This document shows, piece by piece, positions 15,833 to 25,209 of a stretch of DNA of 64,000 nucleotides. Under the pieces are notes generated by a model, which saw only the letters and a program-made list of their open reading frames with translations, did no database searches and had not been told where the DNA came from. The position numbers and the translations under genes are program-made. Location of the stretch: NCBI GenBank assembly GCA_035566895.1, contig DATMQA010000118.1, positions 18,251-82,250 on the forward strand, read 5' to 3'. Position 1 is the stretch's first letter; each line of letters opens with the position of its first letter. Source of the stretch: DATMQA01 sp035566895. Lineage in GTDB: Bacteria > Verrucomicrobiota > Verrucomicrobiia > Limisphaerales > UBA8199.

Positions 15833-18800
15833 ATGATTGGTTTCATCGTAAAAAAGTTCATCGGCTCGAAAAACGAGCGGGAAGTCAAACGGCTTCGACC
15901 GCTGGTGGCGAAGATCAACGCCTTTGAGGCGGAGCTGCAGCAGCTTCCGGAGGAGGCGCTGCGGCAAAAAACCGCGGCGTGGAAGGAAGAGCTCGCCAAA
16001 ATCGAGGACAATGAGCAGCTCGCCGCCCGACTGGACGAAATCCTGCCTGAAGCGTTTGCGGTGGTTAAGAACGCGTGCCGGCGGTTGTGCGGGACGGAAA
16101 TCACGGTGCGGGAACACCCGCTGAAGTGGGAGATGATCCCGTTCGACGTGCAGCTTATCGGCGGGTACGCGCTGCACTCGGGGCGGATCGCGGAAATGGC
16201 GACGGGCGAAGGCAAAACGCTGGTGGCGACGCTGCCGGTGTATCTCAATGCGCTGACGGGCCGGGGCGTGCACGTGGTGACGGTGAATGATTACCTGGCG
16301 GCGCGCGACGGCGAATGGATGGGGGCGGTGTATAAATTTCTGGGGTTGACGGTGGGGTGCATCCTGCACGACCAGTCCCCGAGCGTTCGGCGCGAGCAGT
16401 ATAATTGCGACATTACCTACGGCACCAATGCCGAGTTCGGATTCGATTACCTGCGGGACAACGGGATGGCGCAGCGCGCCCAGGAACAGGTGCAGCGGGG
16501 CCATTACTTCGCCATCGTGGATGAAGTCGATTCGATCCTGATCGACGAAGCGCGGACGCCGCTGATCATCAGCGGGCCGGCGATGGTGACCTTCGACGAG
16601 CAATACGCCAATTTTAAGCCCCAGGTGGAAGGCCTGTTCGCGGTGCAGGAACGGCTTTGCAACCGCTTTCTCTCGGAAGCGGAGGAATTGCTCGGCAAAT
16701 TGCGTCCGGAGGACGGTTCCAACGTGCAGGATGCCGAGGCGCTGGAACGGCAAATCGGGCTGCTGCTGTATCGGGTGAAGGTGGGGCAGCCTAAATCCAC
16801 GGGCTTGATGAAGGTGCTGGAGGACCCGGAAAACCTGCGGCTGATGAACCAGGCCGAGCTCCAGCTTCATGCCGACCAGAAGAAGGTGGAGATGTACGCG
16901 GAGAAGGAACAGCTCTTCTTTGCGATCGACGAAAAGAGCCACGAGGCCGACCTGACCGAGAAGGGCCGCAATCATCTGAGCCCGAAGGACCCCGACGCGT
17001 TCATGCTGCCCGACCTGAGCACGGCGCTGCATGACATCGATACGGGGCCGGAACCCGACGCGCGCAAACGGCTGGAAGCCAAGACCAAGCTCCAGCAGGA
17101 GTACGAAGCCAAGGCCCAGCGCATCCACGCCATTTCACAGCTTCTCAAGGCCTACTGCCTTTACGAGAAAGACGTCCAATACGTCGTCGAAGACAATAAA
17201 GTCATCATCGTGGATGAAAACACGGGCCGCAAAATGACCGGGCGGCGCTGGAGCGATGGCCTGCACCAGGCCGTCGAGGCCAAGGAAGGCGTCACCATCG
17301 AACGTGAAACCCAAACGCTGGCGACTATCACGATCCAGAATTATTTTCGCCTTTACCAAAAGCTGGCCGGAATGACCGGCACCGCCGAGACTGAAGCGTC
17401 CGAGTTCCTCGACATCTACAAGCTGGGCGTGCTGGTCATCCCGACCAATAAGCCGGTCGCCCGCCGGGACGCCAACGATTCAGTTTATAAAACCAAGCGC
17501 GAAAAATTCAACGCGGTTCTAAAGGAAATTAAGGAAGTTCACGGCCAGGGCCGGCCAATCCTCGTTGGCACTATTTCGGTCGAAATCAGCGAGCACCTTT
17601 CGCGCATGCTCAAGCGGGAAGGCATTGTTCACTCGGTGCTGAATGCCAAGTACCACATGCAGGAAGCCGAAATTGTCTCGCGCGCCGGCCAGCGCGCGGC
17701 GGTGACCATCGCGACCAACATGGCGGGCCGCGGCACGGACATCAAACTGGGCCCCGGCGTGCTTTGGAATGTCGAGTATCTGCCCGAGGGGCAGGGCAAA
17801 GGGAGCCGGTACAAATTGACTGAGGCGACCACCGGTGAGGTGCGTGAGATTGAGGTGGAGAGCCCGGCGGCGGGTGTTTTCAATCTGACCCCGGATGCCA
17901 AGGTGGTCGGCGGCCTGCACGTGATCGGCACGGAACGCCACGAGGCCCGGCGCATCGACCGCCAGTTGCGGGGACGTTGCGCGCGCCAGGGCGACCCTGG
18001 CTCGTCGCACTTTTTCATCGGGCTCGAAGATGATTTGATGCGGTTGTTCGGCTCGGACAAGATCGTCAAGTACATGGAGAAGATGGGCCTGGAGGAGGGC
18101 CAGGAACTGGAACACCCGCTGCTGAACCGCTCGATCGGCCAGGCCCAGAAGCGCGTCGAGCAGCACAACTTCCAAATCCGCAAACGCACGCTGGAGTACG
18201 ACGACGTGATGAACAAACAGCGCGAGGTCATCTATGGCTTCCGCAACGAAATCATCCACGCGGAGGATGTCCGCGACCGGTTGATGGACATCATGGAAGA
18301 GGTGGTCATCCAAAAGGCCGAGCAATTCACGACCAATGACACGGAGTTCAGCGAATGGAAGATTCGTCCGCTGGCGGATTGGGTCAACCTGAACTTCCCG
18401 CTTGGGCTGCCCGAGGGCGAGATTACCAAAGCGGCCGAGGCCGGCCACGAATCGCCGGTGCCGGGTTCGCTCTACGACGGCTTGACGGCGGCGCAGTTCG
18501 CCGTCTGTAATTTTATCTCCGAGAAGGTTCGCAACGCCTACGAGCTGAAGATCAGTTTCGAGAACCCCGAGGCCCTCAAAGAAGTCGAGCGCTACACCAT
18601 TCTCAGCGCCATCGACAAACTCTGGCAGGAGCACCTCTACGAGATGGACAGCCTGCGCTACAGCATCGGCCTGCGGGGTTACGGCCAGCGCGACCCGCTG
18701 ATCGAATACAAAGCCGAGGCCTATAAAATCTTCGACGAATTGATGGTTAACATCAAAACCGAGATTTGCCATAATATCTTCCGCAGTGCCTCCAGCCTGA

Positions 18801-19057
18801 TGGCCTTCGAGAACTTCCTCCGCAGCGTTCCTCAGCGCACCATGCACCAAGCCACCAGCGCTTTTGGCGGCGGCGCGGCCGGGGCAGGCGCGCCAGCCGG
18901 CGGCAACGGCCCGGCCCAGGCCAGCGACATCGTCAGCGAAGCGGCGGCCGCCGTGGAAAAAGCCCGTCCCGTGCGCGCCGGCCCGAAGGTCGGCCGGAAC
19001 GACCCTTGTCCCTGCAACAGCGGCAAGAAGTACAAACACTGCTGCGGGAAGAATTGA
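15833..19057 (+). CDS. secA: Preprotein translocase ATPase SecA
   Basis: A 1074-residue SecA, the motor that pushes preproteins through SecYEG. Walker A-type MATGEGKTL is at about residues 122-130 and the DEVD box in DEVDSILIDEARTPLIISG at about 228-246. The helicase motifs TIATNMAGRGTDIKLGPG and QLRGRCARQGDPGSSHF are present. It ends in the zinc-binding SEC-C motif GRNDPCPCNSGKKYKHCCGK. It is longer than the about 900 residues of the E. coli protein because of an insertion around residues 270-430, as seen in several PVC and Bacteroidota SecAs. It is transcribed alone. Confidence 0.97.
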   Translation: MIGFIVKKFIGSKNEREVKRLRPLVAKINAFEAELQQLPEEALRQKTAAWKEELAKIEDNEQLAARLDEILPEAFAVVKNACRRLCGTEITVREHPLKWEMIPFDVQLIGGYALHSGRIAEMATGEGKTLVATLPVYLNALTGRGVHVVTVNDYLAARDGEWMGAVYKFLGLTVGCILHDQSPSVRREQYNCDITYGTNAEFGFDYLRDNGMAQRAQEQVQRGHYFAIVDEVDSILIDEARTPLIISGPAMVTFDEQYANFKPQVEGLFAVQERLCNRFLSEAEELLGKLRPEDGSNVQDAEALERQIGLLLYRVKVGQPKSTGLMKVLEDPENLRLMNQAELQLHADQKKVEMYAEKEQLFFAIDEKSHEADLTEKGRNHLSPKDPDAFMLPDLSTALHDIDTGPEPDARKRLEAKTKLQQEYEAKAQRIHAISQLLKAYCLYEKDVQYVVEDNKVIIVDENTGRKMTGRRWSDGLHQAVEAKEGVTIERETQTLATITIQNYFRLYQKLAGMTGTAETEASEFLDIYKLGVLVIPTNKPVARRDANDSVYKTKREKFNAVLKEIKEVHGQGRPILVGTISVEISEHLSRMLKREGIVHSVLNAKYHMQEAEIVSRAGQRAAVTIATNMAGRGTDIKLGPGVLWNVEYLPEGQGKGSRYKLTEATTGEVREIEVESPAAGVFNLTPDAKVVGGLHVIGTERHEARRIDRQLRGRCARQGDPGSSHFFIGLEDDLMRLFGSDKIVKYMEKMGLEEGQELEHPLLNRSIGQAQKRVEQHNFQIRKRTLEYDDVMNKQREVIYGFRNEIIHAEDVRDRLMDIMEEVVIQKAEQFTTNDTEFSEWKIRPLADWVNLNFPLGLPEGEITKAAEAGHESPVPGSLYDGLTAAQFAVCNFISEKVRNAYELKISFENPEALKEVERYTILSAIDKLWQEHLYEMDSLRYSIGLRGYGQRDPLIEYKAEAYKIFDELMVNIKTEICHNIFRSASSLMAFENFLRSVPQRTMHQATSAFGGGAAGAGAPAGGNGPAQASDIVSEAAAAVEKARPVRAGPKVGRNDPCPCNSGKKYKHCCGKN

Positions 19058-19183
19058 GTCGCCCGCGTGGAGGCTGGAAGCCCGCTGCGTTGCCTGCGGC
19101 AAGAGCATGCGGGTAAAATCCGCACAATTCCGGGTCAAACTTGCGGCTTGCCGTCAAGGCAAAAGCGAGGCATATTGTGGGTG

Positions 19184-19815
19184 ATGAAACTGAGATTGGA
19201 TCTGCTGGAGCATCTGACAGCAAAGGACATCCGCCAGGCAGCGGAGAATTCAGTTCACCGTTTCAAGCCAGAGCCCAATTTCTCAAAAACTGGGATTGGG
19301 AGTCTGTCGTCAGCATCAACCGAGGAGCGTGCGAAAGAGGTAGAGCACAGCATGGAGTTAACTCGGAAACTCAAGCAGCGTGCGCATCGGAATGGGAGAC
19401 TCTCCGCAGCCAGTCATTAGCGCTTCAGGAAGTCGTTGATCGGCTTCGCGGTTTCCATAAGAAAGCGCCGTTTCTTTTGTTTAACGGCAACACCTTCGCG
19501 ACCATTGGCCGAGAGTTAACGCTTGCCCTGTTCAGCGACTTGCCTGCCGTCCGTAAGCGCGAAGCTTCTTCCGCCGTCGCCCACTGCATCGCCGGGGTGC
19601 TCGACCGCGAAAGCATGGTCGCCATCGTCGAAAGCCTCTGTGAAACCGCCTCCTTTCAGCCAGGCGACCGCATCAAAACCCTTCGCGGTTCCACGCGTGG
19701 GCGAATCGTCCGCCTGCTTGAAGATGGCCGAGTGGTCTGGCAACCCGCAGGCAGCCACTCCGAACTTACCGCCCTTCCCGAAAGCCTCGTGCGGGACGAC
19801 AAACGGCGACGGTGA
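19184..19815 (+). pseudogene. Conserved hypothetical gene with apparent frameshifts
   Basis: The C-terminal two thirds is a clear coding frame (VVDRLRGFHKKAPFLLFNGN onward, then GDRIKTLRGSTRGRIVRLLE and a KOW-like ending). It resembles a family I associate with Verrucomicrobiota. The N-terminal part makes sense only if frames alternate: MKLRLDLLEHLTAKDIRQAA from ATG 19184, then FSSPFQARAQFLKNWDWESV one frame over, then TEERAKEVEHSMELTRK back in the first, then CASEWETLRSQSLALQEVV in the second. Shifts are needed near 19247, 19320 and 19370, for a restored length of about 210 residues. If no shift is accepted, the open frame is 19141-19815 (224 residues). Function is unknown. Confidence 0.5.
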
Positions 19816-19898
19816 AAACTCGTGGTCCTTGTGTGGTCCTTGCCGACTAATCGGCTGTTCTCTCGACACCGCGGCGAGGACCGTTATAGAGTTGGGCG

Positions 19899-20606
19899 AT
19901 GTCCCTGGCGGATTTACGACGAGAGTACAACCTGGCGGGTTTGCGGCGCGGCGACCTGGAGCCGGAACCGCTGGCGCAGTTTCGCAAGTGGTTCGACCAG
20001 GCGCGGGGCGCGCGCAGCGGCGGGCGGGTGCGCCGGTTTTGTGTCCGGCTTTACAAGGCGCTGTTGCAGCTTGGCGGTTCCGAGGTCGTGGATGTGAATG
20101 CGATGACGCTGGCGACGGTGGACAAGGACGGGCGGCCGTCGGCGCGCGTGGTGTTGCTCAAAGGGGTGGACGACTGCGGGTTCGTTTTTTTTACCAATTA
20201 CCGGAGCCGCAAAGGGAAGGAATTGGCGGAGAACCCTGAGGCGGCATTGGTTTTCTACTGGCCGGATTTGGAGCGGCAAGTTTGTGTGGCCGGGGAGGTC
20301 AGGCAATTGCCGCCTGCGGAGTCGGACGTGTATTTCAAGAGCCGTCCGCGGGGGAGCCGGATAGCGGCCTGGGCGTCGAACCAGAGCGAAGCGGTAGCGG
20401 GGCGCGCGGCGCTGCAGGAGAAATGGGAAGAGTTTGAAACGCGGTATCCCGGGGCGGACGTGCCCCGGCCACCGCATTGGGGCGGTTATGTCTTGATTCC
20501 CTCGCGCATCGAGTTCTGGCAAGGCCGGCCCAATCGTCTGCATGACCGTTTTTGTTACACGCGGCAAGAGGACAAAGGGTGGGCGATTGAGCGGTTGTGC
20601 CCGTGA
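19899..20606 (+). CDS. pdxH: Pyridoxamine 5'-phosphate oxidase
   Basis: A 235-residue FMN enzyme that oxidises pyridoxine/pyridoxamine 5'-phosphate to pyridoxal 5'-phosphate. Family signatures are MSLADLRREYNLAGL at the start, NAMTLATVDKDGRPSARVVL, the FMN-binding FFTNYRSRKGKELAENP, the catalytic-region SRPRGSRIAAWASNQSE and the C-terminal IEFWQGRPNRLHDRF. It is about 15-20 residues longer than E. coli PdxH because of a basic insertion around residues 37-60 (RGARSGGRVRRFCVRLYK). It is monocistronic. Confidence 0.95.
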   Translation: MSLADLRREYNLAGLRRGDLEPEPLAQFRKWFDQARGARSGGRVRRFCVRLYKALLQLGGSEVVDVNAMTLATVDKDGRPSARVVLLKGVDDCGFVFFTNYRSRKGKELAENPEAALVFYWPDLERQVCVAGEVRQLPPAESDVYFKSRPRGSRIAAWASNQSEAVAGRAALQEKWEEFETRYPGADVPRPPHWGGYVLIPSRIEFWQGRPNRLHDRFCYTRQEDKGWAIERLCP

Positions 20607-20833
20607 ACGCGATGGATGGTTCAATTGGTTGGATGGGTCAAAAGAGTTACCAGGGTTAACAAGATTTAATAGACTCCATGAGAAAGTCCGCTGGCTCCGA
20701 CCGGTTTTTTAGCTTGCTTTCCCCGCGGGGGAGCGGATGTTTGATTTAGGTCGGGAGAAGTAATCAGCTTGAGAGCAGCCGGGATGAGGACGAGAGCGAG
20801 GGTTTGCCTCGGGCGCAACAGACGGAGCGTGGT

Positions 20834-21367
20834 ATGAGAACGAAAGCAACGTGGTCGATGGTGGTCCTCTACGAGGACACCAAAGCGCGGGAATCGGCGG
20901 AGGCGTTCTGTGATTACCTGGTGAACCAGTTTTGGGTTGAATCGGGCCTGGACGTGAGTTGGTGGTCGTTCGATGCGCTGCGCGAAGGAGGCTCGGCCTC
21001 AAAGGCGGTAGAGAAGGCCCGGGAAACGGATTGGCTTATCCTCACGCTGCGCCCGGAAAGGGAGTTGTCTCCGCACTTGAAGAACTGGATTGAGACGTGG
21101 TTGAGCCGTCGGGGCAAACGCGAGGGCACGCTGGTGGGCCTGGTCAACGCAGCTCCCGGCCGACTCGCGGTCTGCGCGGAAACGCAACCCTACCTGAGGC
21201 AGGTGGCTCATCGAGCGGGGATGGACTACCTGAACCAAATGCCCCAAACAATTTCTCAACCCATTACTGATGCCAGGGATTCCTATACGGAACGCGCCAA
21301 TCAACAGACCAGCGTGCTGGATGAGATTCTTCACCACCCCTCGCGTCCGCCCGCGGCGTTGCTCTGA
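20834..21367 (+). CDS. Conserved hypothetical protein
   Basis: A 177-residue soluble protein with no recognised domain. The ATG at 20834 (MRTKATWSMVVLYEDTKARE) was preferred to one at 20804, whose extra ten residues look non-conserved. The region preceding it is a GAGGACGAGAGCGAGG purine-rich stretch. The first half has alternating strands and helices (WSMVVLYEDTK, DWLILTLRPE), reminiscent of a CheY- or TIR-like alpha/beta fold, but no catalytic motif is visible. It lies between pdxH and the PagL-like gene without obvious functional link. Confidence 0.6.
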   Translation: MRTKATWSMVVLYEDTKARESAEAFCDYLVNQFWVESGLDVSWWSFDALREGGSASKAVEKARETDWLILTLRPERELSPHLKNWIETWLSRRGKREGTLVGLVNAAPGRLAVCAETQPYLRQVAHRAGMDYLNQMPQTISQPITDARDSYTERANQQTSVLDEILHHPSRPPAALL

Positions 21368-21531
21368 AGAGGAAAATTGCAGTTGGCAGTTTGCGGGTTG
21401 AAGGCTCATTCCCGGTGTTTAGTGACCTGCAACCTGTCAGCTTCGAAGAGGAGAGTTTCCAGGAACAATAATCCGGTCCCTGCCAGTTGCGGAGTGGTTA
21501 GAGTTAGTACATGGTATGCCGCAACTAGGTC

Positions 21532-22170
21532 ATGGATGATAATTCGATAAGGCACGGGCTAAAGCACTGGCGTAAACCCGCGTGGGCAGTTGCGTTTCTG
21601 CTCTGCTCGCTAGCGAGCAGAGCAGGGGACCTTGACGAATCGCTTTCCAGCACCCGTTTTTTTGAGCATGGAAACTATGAGGCCGCAGTGAACAGCGGCG
21701 TGATGTTCTCCCCCTTTGTCGCCGACAAGAACCGGCCAGTTATCAACTACACGCTCAGCGAAATCCAGGTCGGCTACATGCTCACCGATGTTCATTCGGC
21801 CGGTCTGTTGCGGGGAAACTTCGAGGTGGTAGGGGCAGGATTTGGCAGCGCGGTTTTCGACGGGCCGGGCGGCTACGTGGCGGGCTGCACCTTGTGGGGT
21901 CGTTACAACTTCGTCCCGCGGGCTTCGCGGTTCGTGCCTTTCCTGCAAGCCGGCGCCGGCCTGAGCCTGACTGACATCGACCGCTCGCTGGTGGGGCAGC
22001 CTTTTAATTTCAACCTTGATCTGGGCGCGGGGCTGCGGTGTTTTGTCGCCGAGCATTGGGCCCTCAATCTGGAATACCGCTACCAGCACCTCTCGAATGC
22101 CAACACCGGCAGGCGAAACGTCGGGATCAATTCCCACGGCCCGATGCTGGGAGTCTCCTATTTGTTCTAG
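21532..22170 (+). CDS. PagL-like lipid A 3-O-deacylase family protein
   Basis: A 212-residue outer-membrane beta-barrel protein with a signal peptide (hydrophobic stretch at about residues 16-30, ending SRA). The C-terminal strand pattern YRYQHLSNANTGRRNVGIN carries the PagL catalytic pair His186 and Ser188. PagL removes the 3-O acyl chain of lipid A in the outer leaflet. The acidic member of the PagL triad (Glu, 12 residues after Ser in the Pseudomonas enzyme) corresponds to Asn200 by simple counting, so the third residue may differ. The gene ends four bases from the convergent gyrA stop. Confidence 0.75.
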   Translation: MDDNSIRHGLKHWRKPAWAVAFLLCSLASRAGDLDESLSSTRFFEHGNYEAAVNSGVMFSPFVADKNRPVINYTLSEIQVGYMLTDVHSAGLLRGNFEVVGAGFGSAVFDGPGGYVAGCTLWGRYNFVPRASRFVPFLQAGAGLSLTDIDRSLVGQPFNFNLDLGAGLRCFVAEHWALNLEYRYQHLSNANTGRRNVGINSHGPMLGVSYLF

Positions 22171-22174
22171 CCGC

Positions 22175-24856
22175 TTATTTCGTTTCCGCGGCCGCGGCGT
22201 CTTCCTGCTGTTCGCTGATGACCGGCGCAATGGCCTGCAGTTTGTCCCCTTGCTGCAAGTCGATCAGTTTCACGCCCTGGGTGTTGCGGCCGGCTTCGCG
22301 AATGTCCTTCACAAAGGTGCGGACCATTTGGCCACCGATGGTAATGAGCATGATTTCGTCGGTTTCCCGCACGGTTAATGCGCCCACGACGGCGCCGGTT
22401 TTTTCGTTGGCCTTCATGGTGATGATGCCTTTGCCTCCGCGAGATTGGAGACGATACACCGGCTCGATGGTTCCGTTTTCGAGGACCATATCGAACGGGG
22501 TGCGCTTGCCGATGCCATTCTCGCCGGCCACCAGCAAAGTCGCATCGCGGACGACCACCGCCTGGGCCACGACGGCGTCGGGCTTTTCCAGGGTGATGCC
22601 ACGCACGCCTCCGGCAGGCCTGCCCATCGGGCGCACATCCTCTTCGGAAAAGCGGATGCTCATGCCGTCGCGCGTGATGAGGACTACCTGGTCCTGGCCG
22701 GTGGTTAACTTCACGTCGATCAGGGTGTCGCCCGACTCGATGCCGATGGCGATGATGCCGCCTTTGCGCACATTAGCGAAATCTTCCAACGGAGTCTTTT
22801 TGACCGTGCCTTGCCGCGTCGCGAAGAAAAGGAAGCCTGGCTGCTGCCAGGTGGTATCCTCTTTGTTGGAGCCGGTTTTGGCCTCGATGCGAATCAAGGC
22901 GGCGACGGTCTCGCTGTTTTTGAGTTCGAGCAGGTTGGCAATGCTGCGGCCCTTGGACGCCCGCCCCATGTCCGGGATCTCGTGGACGCGCTCGACATAC
23001 ACACGTCCCATGTTGGTGAAGAACATGAGGTGGTCATGCGTGCCCGCCGTAAACAAATGCTCGATAAAGTCTTTGTCCTCCTCGGTCGCGCCTTCGCGGG
23101 TCGCCATGCCAATCACGCCCTTGCCGCCGCGGCGCTGGGAGCGATAGGAGCTGATGTTGGTGCGTTTGATGAGGCCATTGTGCGTCAGCGTGATGATGAC
23201 GCCCTCGTTGGCAATCAGGTCTTCGATGGCGATCTCGCCTTCGTCGGGCACCAGTTCGGTCAGGCGCGGCGTCGCGTACTTCTCCTTAATCACGATCAGC
23301 TCGCTTTTGATGATGGCCAGCACGCGCGCCTCCTTGGCCAGGATGTCCAGCAGGTCTTTGATGCGCTCGAGGAGGCCGCGATACTCGGCGCGAACCTTGT
23401 CGATTTCGAGGCCCGTCAATTGGTAGAGGCGCAGTTCCAGAATCGCGTCGGCCTGGCTTTCGCTGAACGAGTAGCGGCCGTTGGTGAGCCGGGCCTCGTT
23501 GCGAATGAAAATGCCGAGATGCTCGACCTGCGCCCGGGTGAAGTCGAAAGCGAGCAGCTTGATTTTGGCTTCTTCCTTTGTGGCCGAACTGCGGATGATG
23601 CGGATGAACTCGTCCAGGTTGGACAGCGCTATCAGGTAGCCTTCGAGCGTCTCGGCCCGTTCCTCGGCCTTGCGCAGCTCGAAACGGGTGCGCCGCACCA
23701 CTACCTCACGCCGATGTTCGATATAGGCGGCGATGAGTGCCTTCAGGCCGAGCGTCTTGGGCCGGCCGTGATCAATGGCCAGGGCGTTAACCGCGAAGCT
23801 GGTCTCCAGCGCCGTATGCTTGTAGAGATTATTGATGACCACCTTGGGGATGGCATCGCGTTTGATTTCAATCACCACGCGCGTGTTCTCGTCGGATTCG
23901 TCCCGGACGGCGGTTATATCGGTGATGATCTTTTCGTTCACCAGTTCGGCGATGCGCTCGACCAGCACCGCCCGGTTCACATTATAGGGAATCTCGGTGA
24001 CAATAATCTGTTCGCGCCCGCCTTTGAGCTGTTCCAAGCCGACCCTTCCGCGTACTTTCAGGCTGCCCCGGCCAGTGCGGAAATAATCCTTGACGCCCTC
24101 CAGTCCCAGCAGCATGCAGCCGGTCGGAAAGTCCGGTCCCTTGACGTGCTTCATCAAGTCTTTGTCCGTGATGTTCGGATTATCGATTTGGGCGCAGATG
24201 CCATCGATTATTTCTCCGAGATTATGCGGGGCCATGTTGGTGGCCATGCCGACGGCGATGCCGGTGCCGCCGTTGACCAGAAGGTTTGGAAAGGCCGCGG
24301 GGAAAACGGTGGGCTCGGTGCGGGTCTCGTCGTAATTGGGGACAAAATCGACCGTGTCCTTTTCCATGTCCTCCATGAGCACGGCGCCCAGAGAGGCCAA
24401 GCGCGCCTCGGTGTACCGCATGGAGGCCGGCGGGTCGCCTTCGACGGAGCCGAAGTTGCCCTGGCCATCGACCAGGCGCTCGCGCATGGCCCAAGGCTGG
24501 GCCATATGCACCAGGGTTGGATAAATGGCCTGGTCGCCGTGGGGATGGTAATTGCCCATTGTTTCGCCGACGATCTTGGCGCACTTGAGGTGCTTGCGGT
24601 TGGGCATTACCCCCAGATCATTCATCGCGAAGAGGATGCGGCGCTGGGAAGGCTTCAAGCCATCCCGCACATCCGGCAAGGCGCGCGAGATGATCACCGA
24701 CATCGAGTAGTCCAGAAACGAATTCTTGATCTCATCGGCGACGTTGATCTTGGAAACTTTTTCGTTGGGAGCGAACAGCGGGGTGCTGCCGGGAGAGGGC
24801 CCGGAAGCGCTTTCGTTGGTCTCGTTTGGCTGGTTTGGTTCGTTTTCGTCAGGCAT
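22175..24856 (-). CDS. gyrA: DNA gyrase subunit A
   Basis: An 893-residue GyrA. The catalytic tyrosine is Y148 in ASMRYTEARL, and the GyrA box QRRGGKG lies near residue 570, ahead of the C-terminal beta-pinwheel. An acidic, Asn/Pro-rich N-terminal tail of about 30 residues precedes the core. In the quinolone region the sequence is HPHGDQAIYPTLVHMAQ, so the positions of E. coli Ser83 and Asp87 are Gln109 and Pro113. It is co-directional with gyrB, from which it is separated by a toxin-antitoxin module and a small gene. Confidence 0.97.
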   Translation of the reverse strand: MPDENEPNQPNETNESASGPSPGSTPLFAPNEKVSKINVADEIKNSFLDYSMSVIISRALPDVRDGLKPSQRRILFAMNDLGVMPNRKHLKCAKIVGETMGNYHPHGDQAIYPTLVHMAQPWAMRERLVDGQGNFGSVEGDPPASMRYTEARLASLGAVLMEDMEKDTVDFVPNYDETRTEPTVFPAAFPNLLVNGGTGIAVGMATNMAPHNLGEIIDGICAQIDNPNITDKDLMKHVKGPDFPTGCMLLGLEGVKDYFRTGRGSLKVRGRVGLEQLKGGREQIIVTEIPYNVNRAVLVERIAELVNEKIITDITAVRDESDENTRVVIEIKRDAIPKVVINNLYKHTALETSFAVNALAIDHGRPKTLGLKALIAAYIEHRREVVVRRTRFELRKAEERAETLEGYLIALSNLDEFIRIIRSSATKEEAKIKLLAFDFTRAQVEHLGIFIRNEARLTNGRYSFSESQADAILELRLYQLTGLEIDKVRAEYRGLLERIKDLLDILAKEARVLAIIKSELIVIKEKYATPRLTELVPDEGEIAIEDLIANEGVIITLTHNGLIKRTNISSYRSQRRGGKGVIGMATREGATEEDKDFIEHLFTAGTHDHLMFFTNMGRVYVERVHEIPDMGRASKGRSIANLLELKNSETVAALIRIEAKTGSNKEDTTWQQPGFLFFATRQGTVKKTPLEDFANVRKGGIIAIGIESGDTLIDVKLTTGQDQVVLITRDGMSIRFSEEDVRPMGRPAGGVRGITLEKPDAVVAQAVVVRDATLLVAGENGIGKRTPFDMVLENGTIEPVYRLQSRGGKGIITMKANEKTGAVVGALTVRETDEIMLITIGGQMVRTFVKDIREAGRNTQGVKLIDLQQGDKLQAIAPVISEQQEDAAAAETK

Positions 24857-24913
24857 GGGCGGGAAGGGGGGTGATCGAGTGGTGGAGTATCGGAGTGATG
24901 GGAGCGGGCCTGG

Positions 24914-25201
24914 TTATTGCTTTGGACGTTCGTTAAGCAAAAGGGCGTTGGGGTCTTGGGCCTGCTTCTCGGCAATCTTGCGGTTCAAGCAGTCAAGGTC
25001 TTCCAGAAAGCGCTTTTCGTAAGCGCCTGTTTCGTCTGGCTTGAGGGATTTCGTGTTCCCCTTTTCCTCGACTACGAAGTCAGTGCCGAACCTCCGAGCG
25101 CGGCGGATCGCGTCCAGGGCTGCATTGGTCAAGGCGCGCTCGACCTGGTAATCTTCAACATCCAAAAACGTTTCGTCCCAGTTTTCGCTTCCACTTTTCA
25201 T
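24914..25201 (-). CDS. Small hypothetical protein after VapC
   Basis: A 95-residue charged soluble protein read from ATG 25201 (MKSGSENWDETFLDVEDYQV), starting eight bases after the PIN-domain gene and ending 57 bases before gyrA. The C-terminal half is strongly helical (FLEDLDCLNRKIAEKQAQ). It has no recognised domain. By position it may be a third member of the toxin-antitoxin unit or an unrelated gene. Confidence 0.5.
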   Translation of the reverse strand: MKSGSENWDETFLDVEDYQVERALTNAALDAIRRARRFGTDFVVEEKGNTKSLKPDETGAYEKRFLEDLDCLNRKIAEKQAQDPNALLLNERPKQ

Positions 25202-25209
25202 ACCTCTAT

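Noticed and set aside
15194..17128. A 644-codon minus-strand frame opposite secA and the intergenic region
   Set aside because: Most of it lies antisense to secA. The Cys/His-rich stretch (KVCHVCQVRQKTAPFW) is the translation of the TGGCACAC repeats, not a zinc protein.
19141..19815. The single open frame of 224 codons as the intact gene
   Set aside because: Its first 80 residues (GSAGASDSKGHPPGSGEF and so on) look non-coding, while the alternate frame gives a better N-terminus; kept only as the fallback in the feature entry.
22811..24874. A 687-codon open frame on the plus strand opposite gyrA
   Set aside because: It mirrors the gyrA codons in a G+C-rich gene and has no recognisable domain; gyrA is unambiguous on the other strand.
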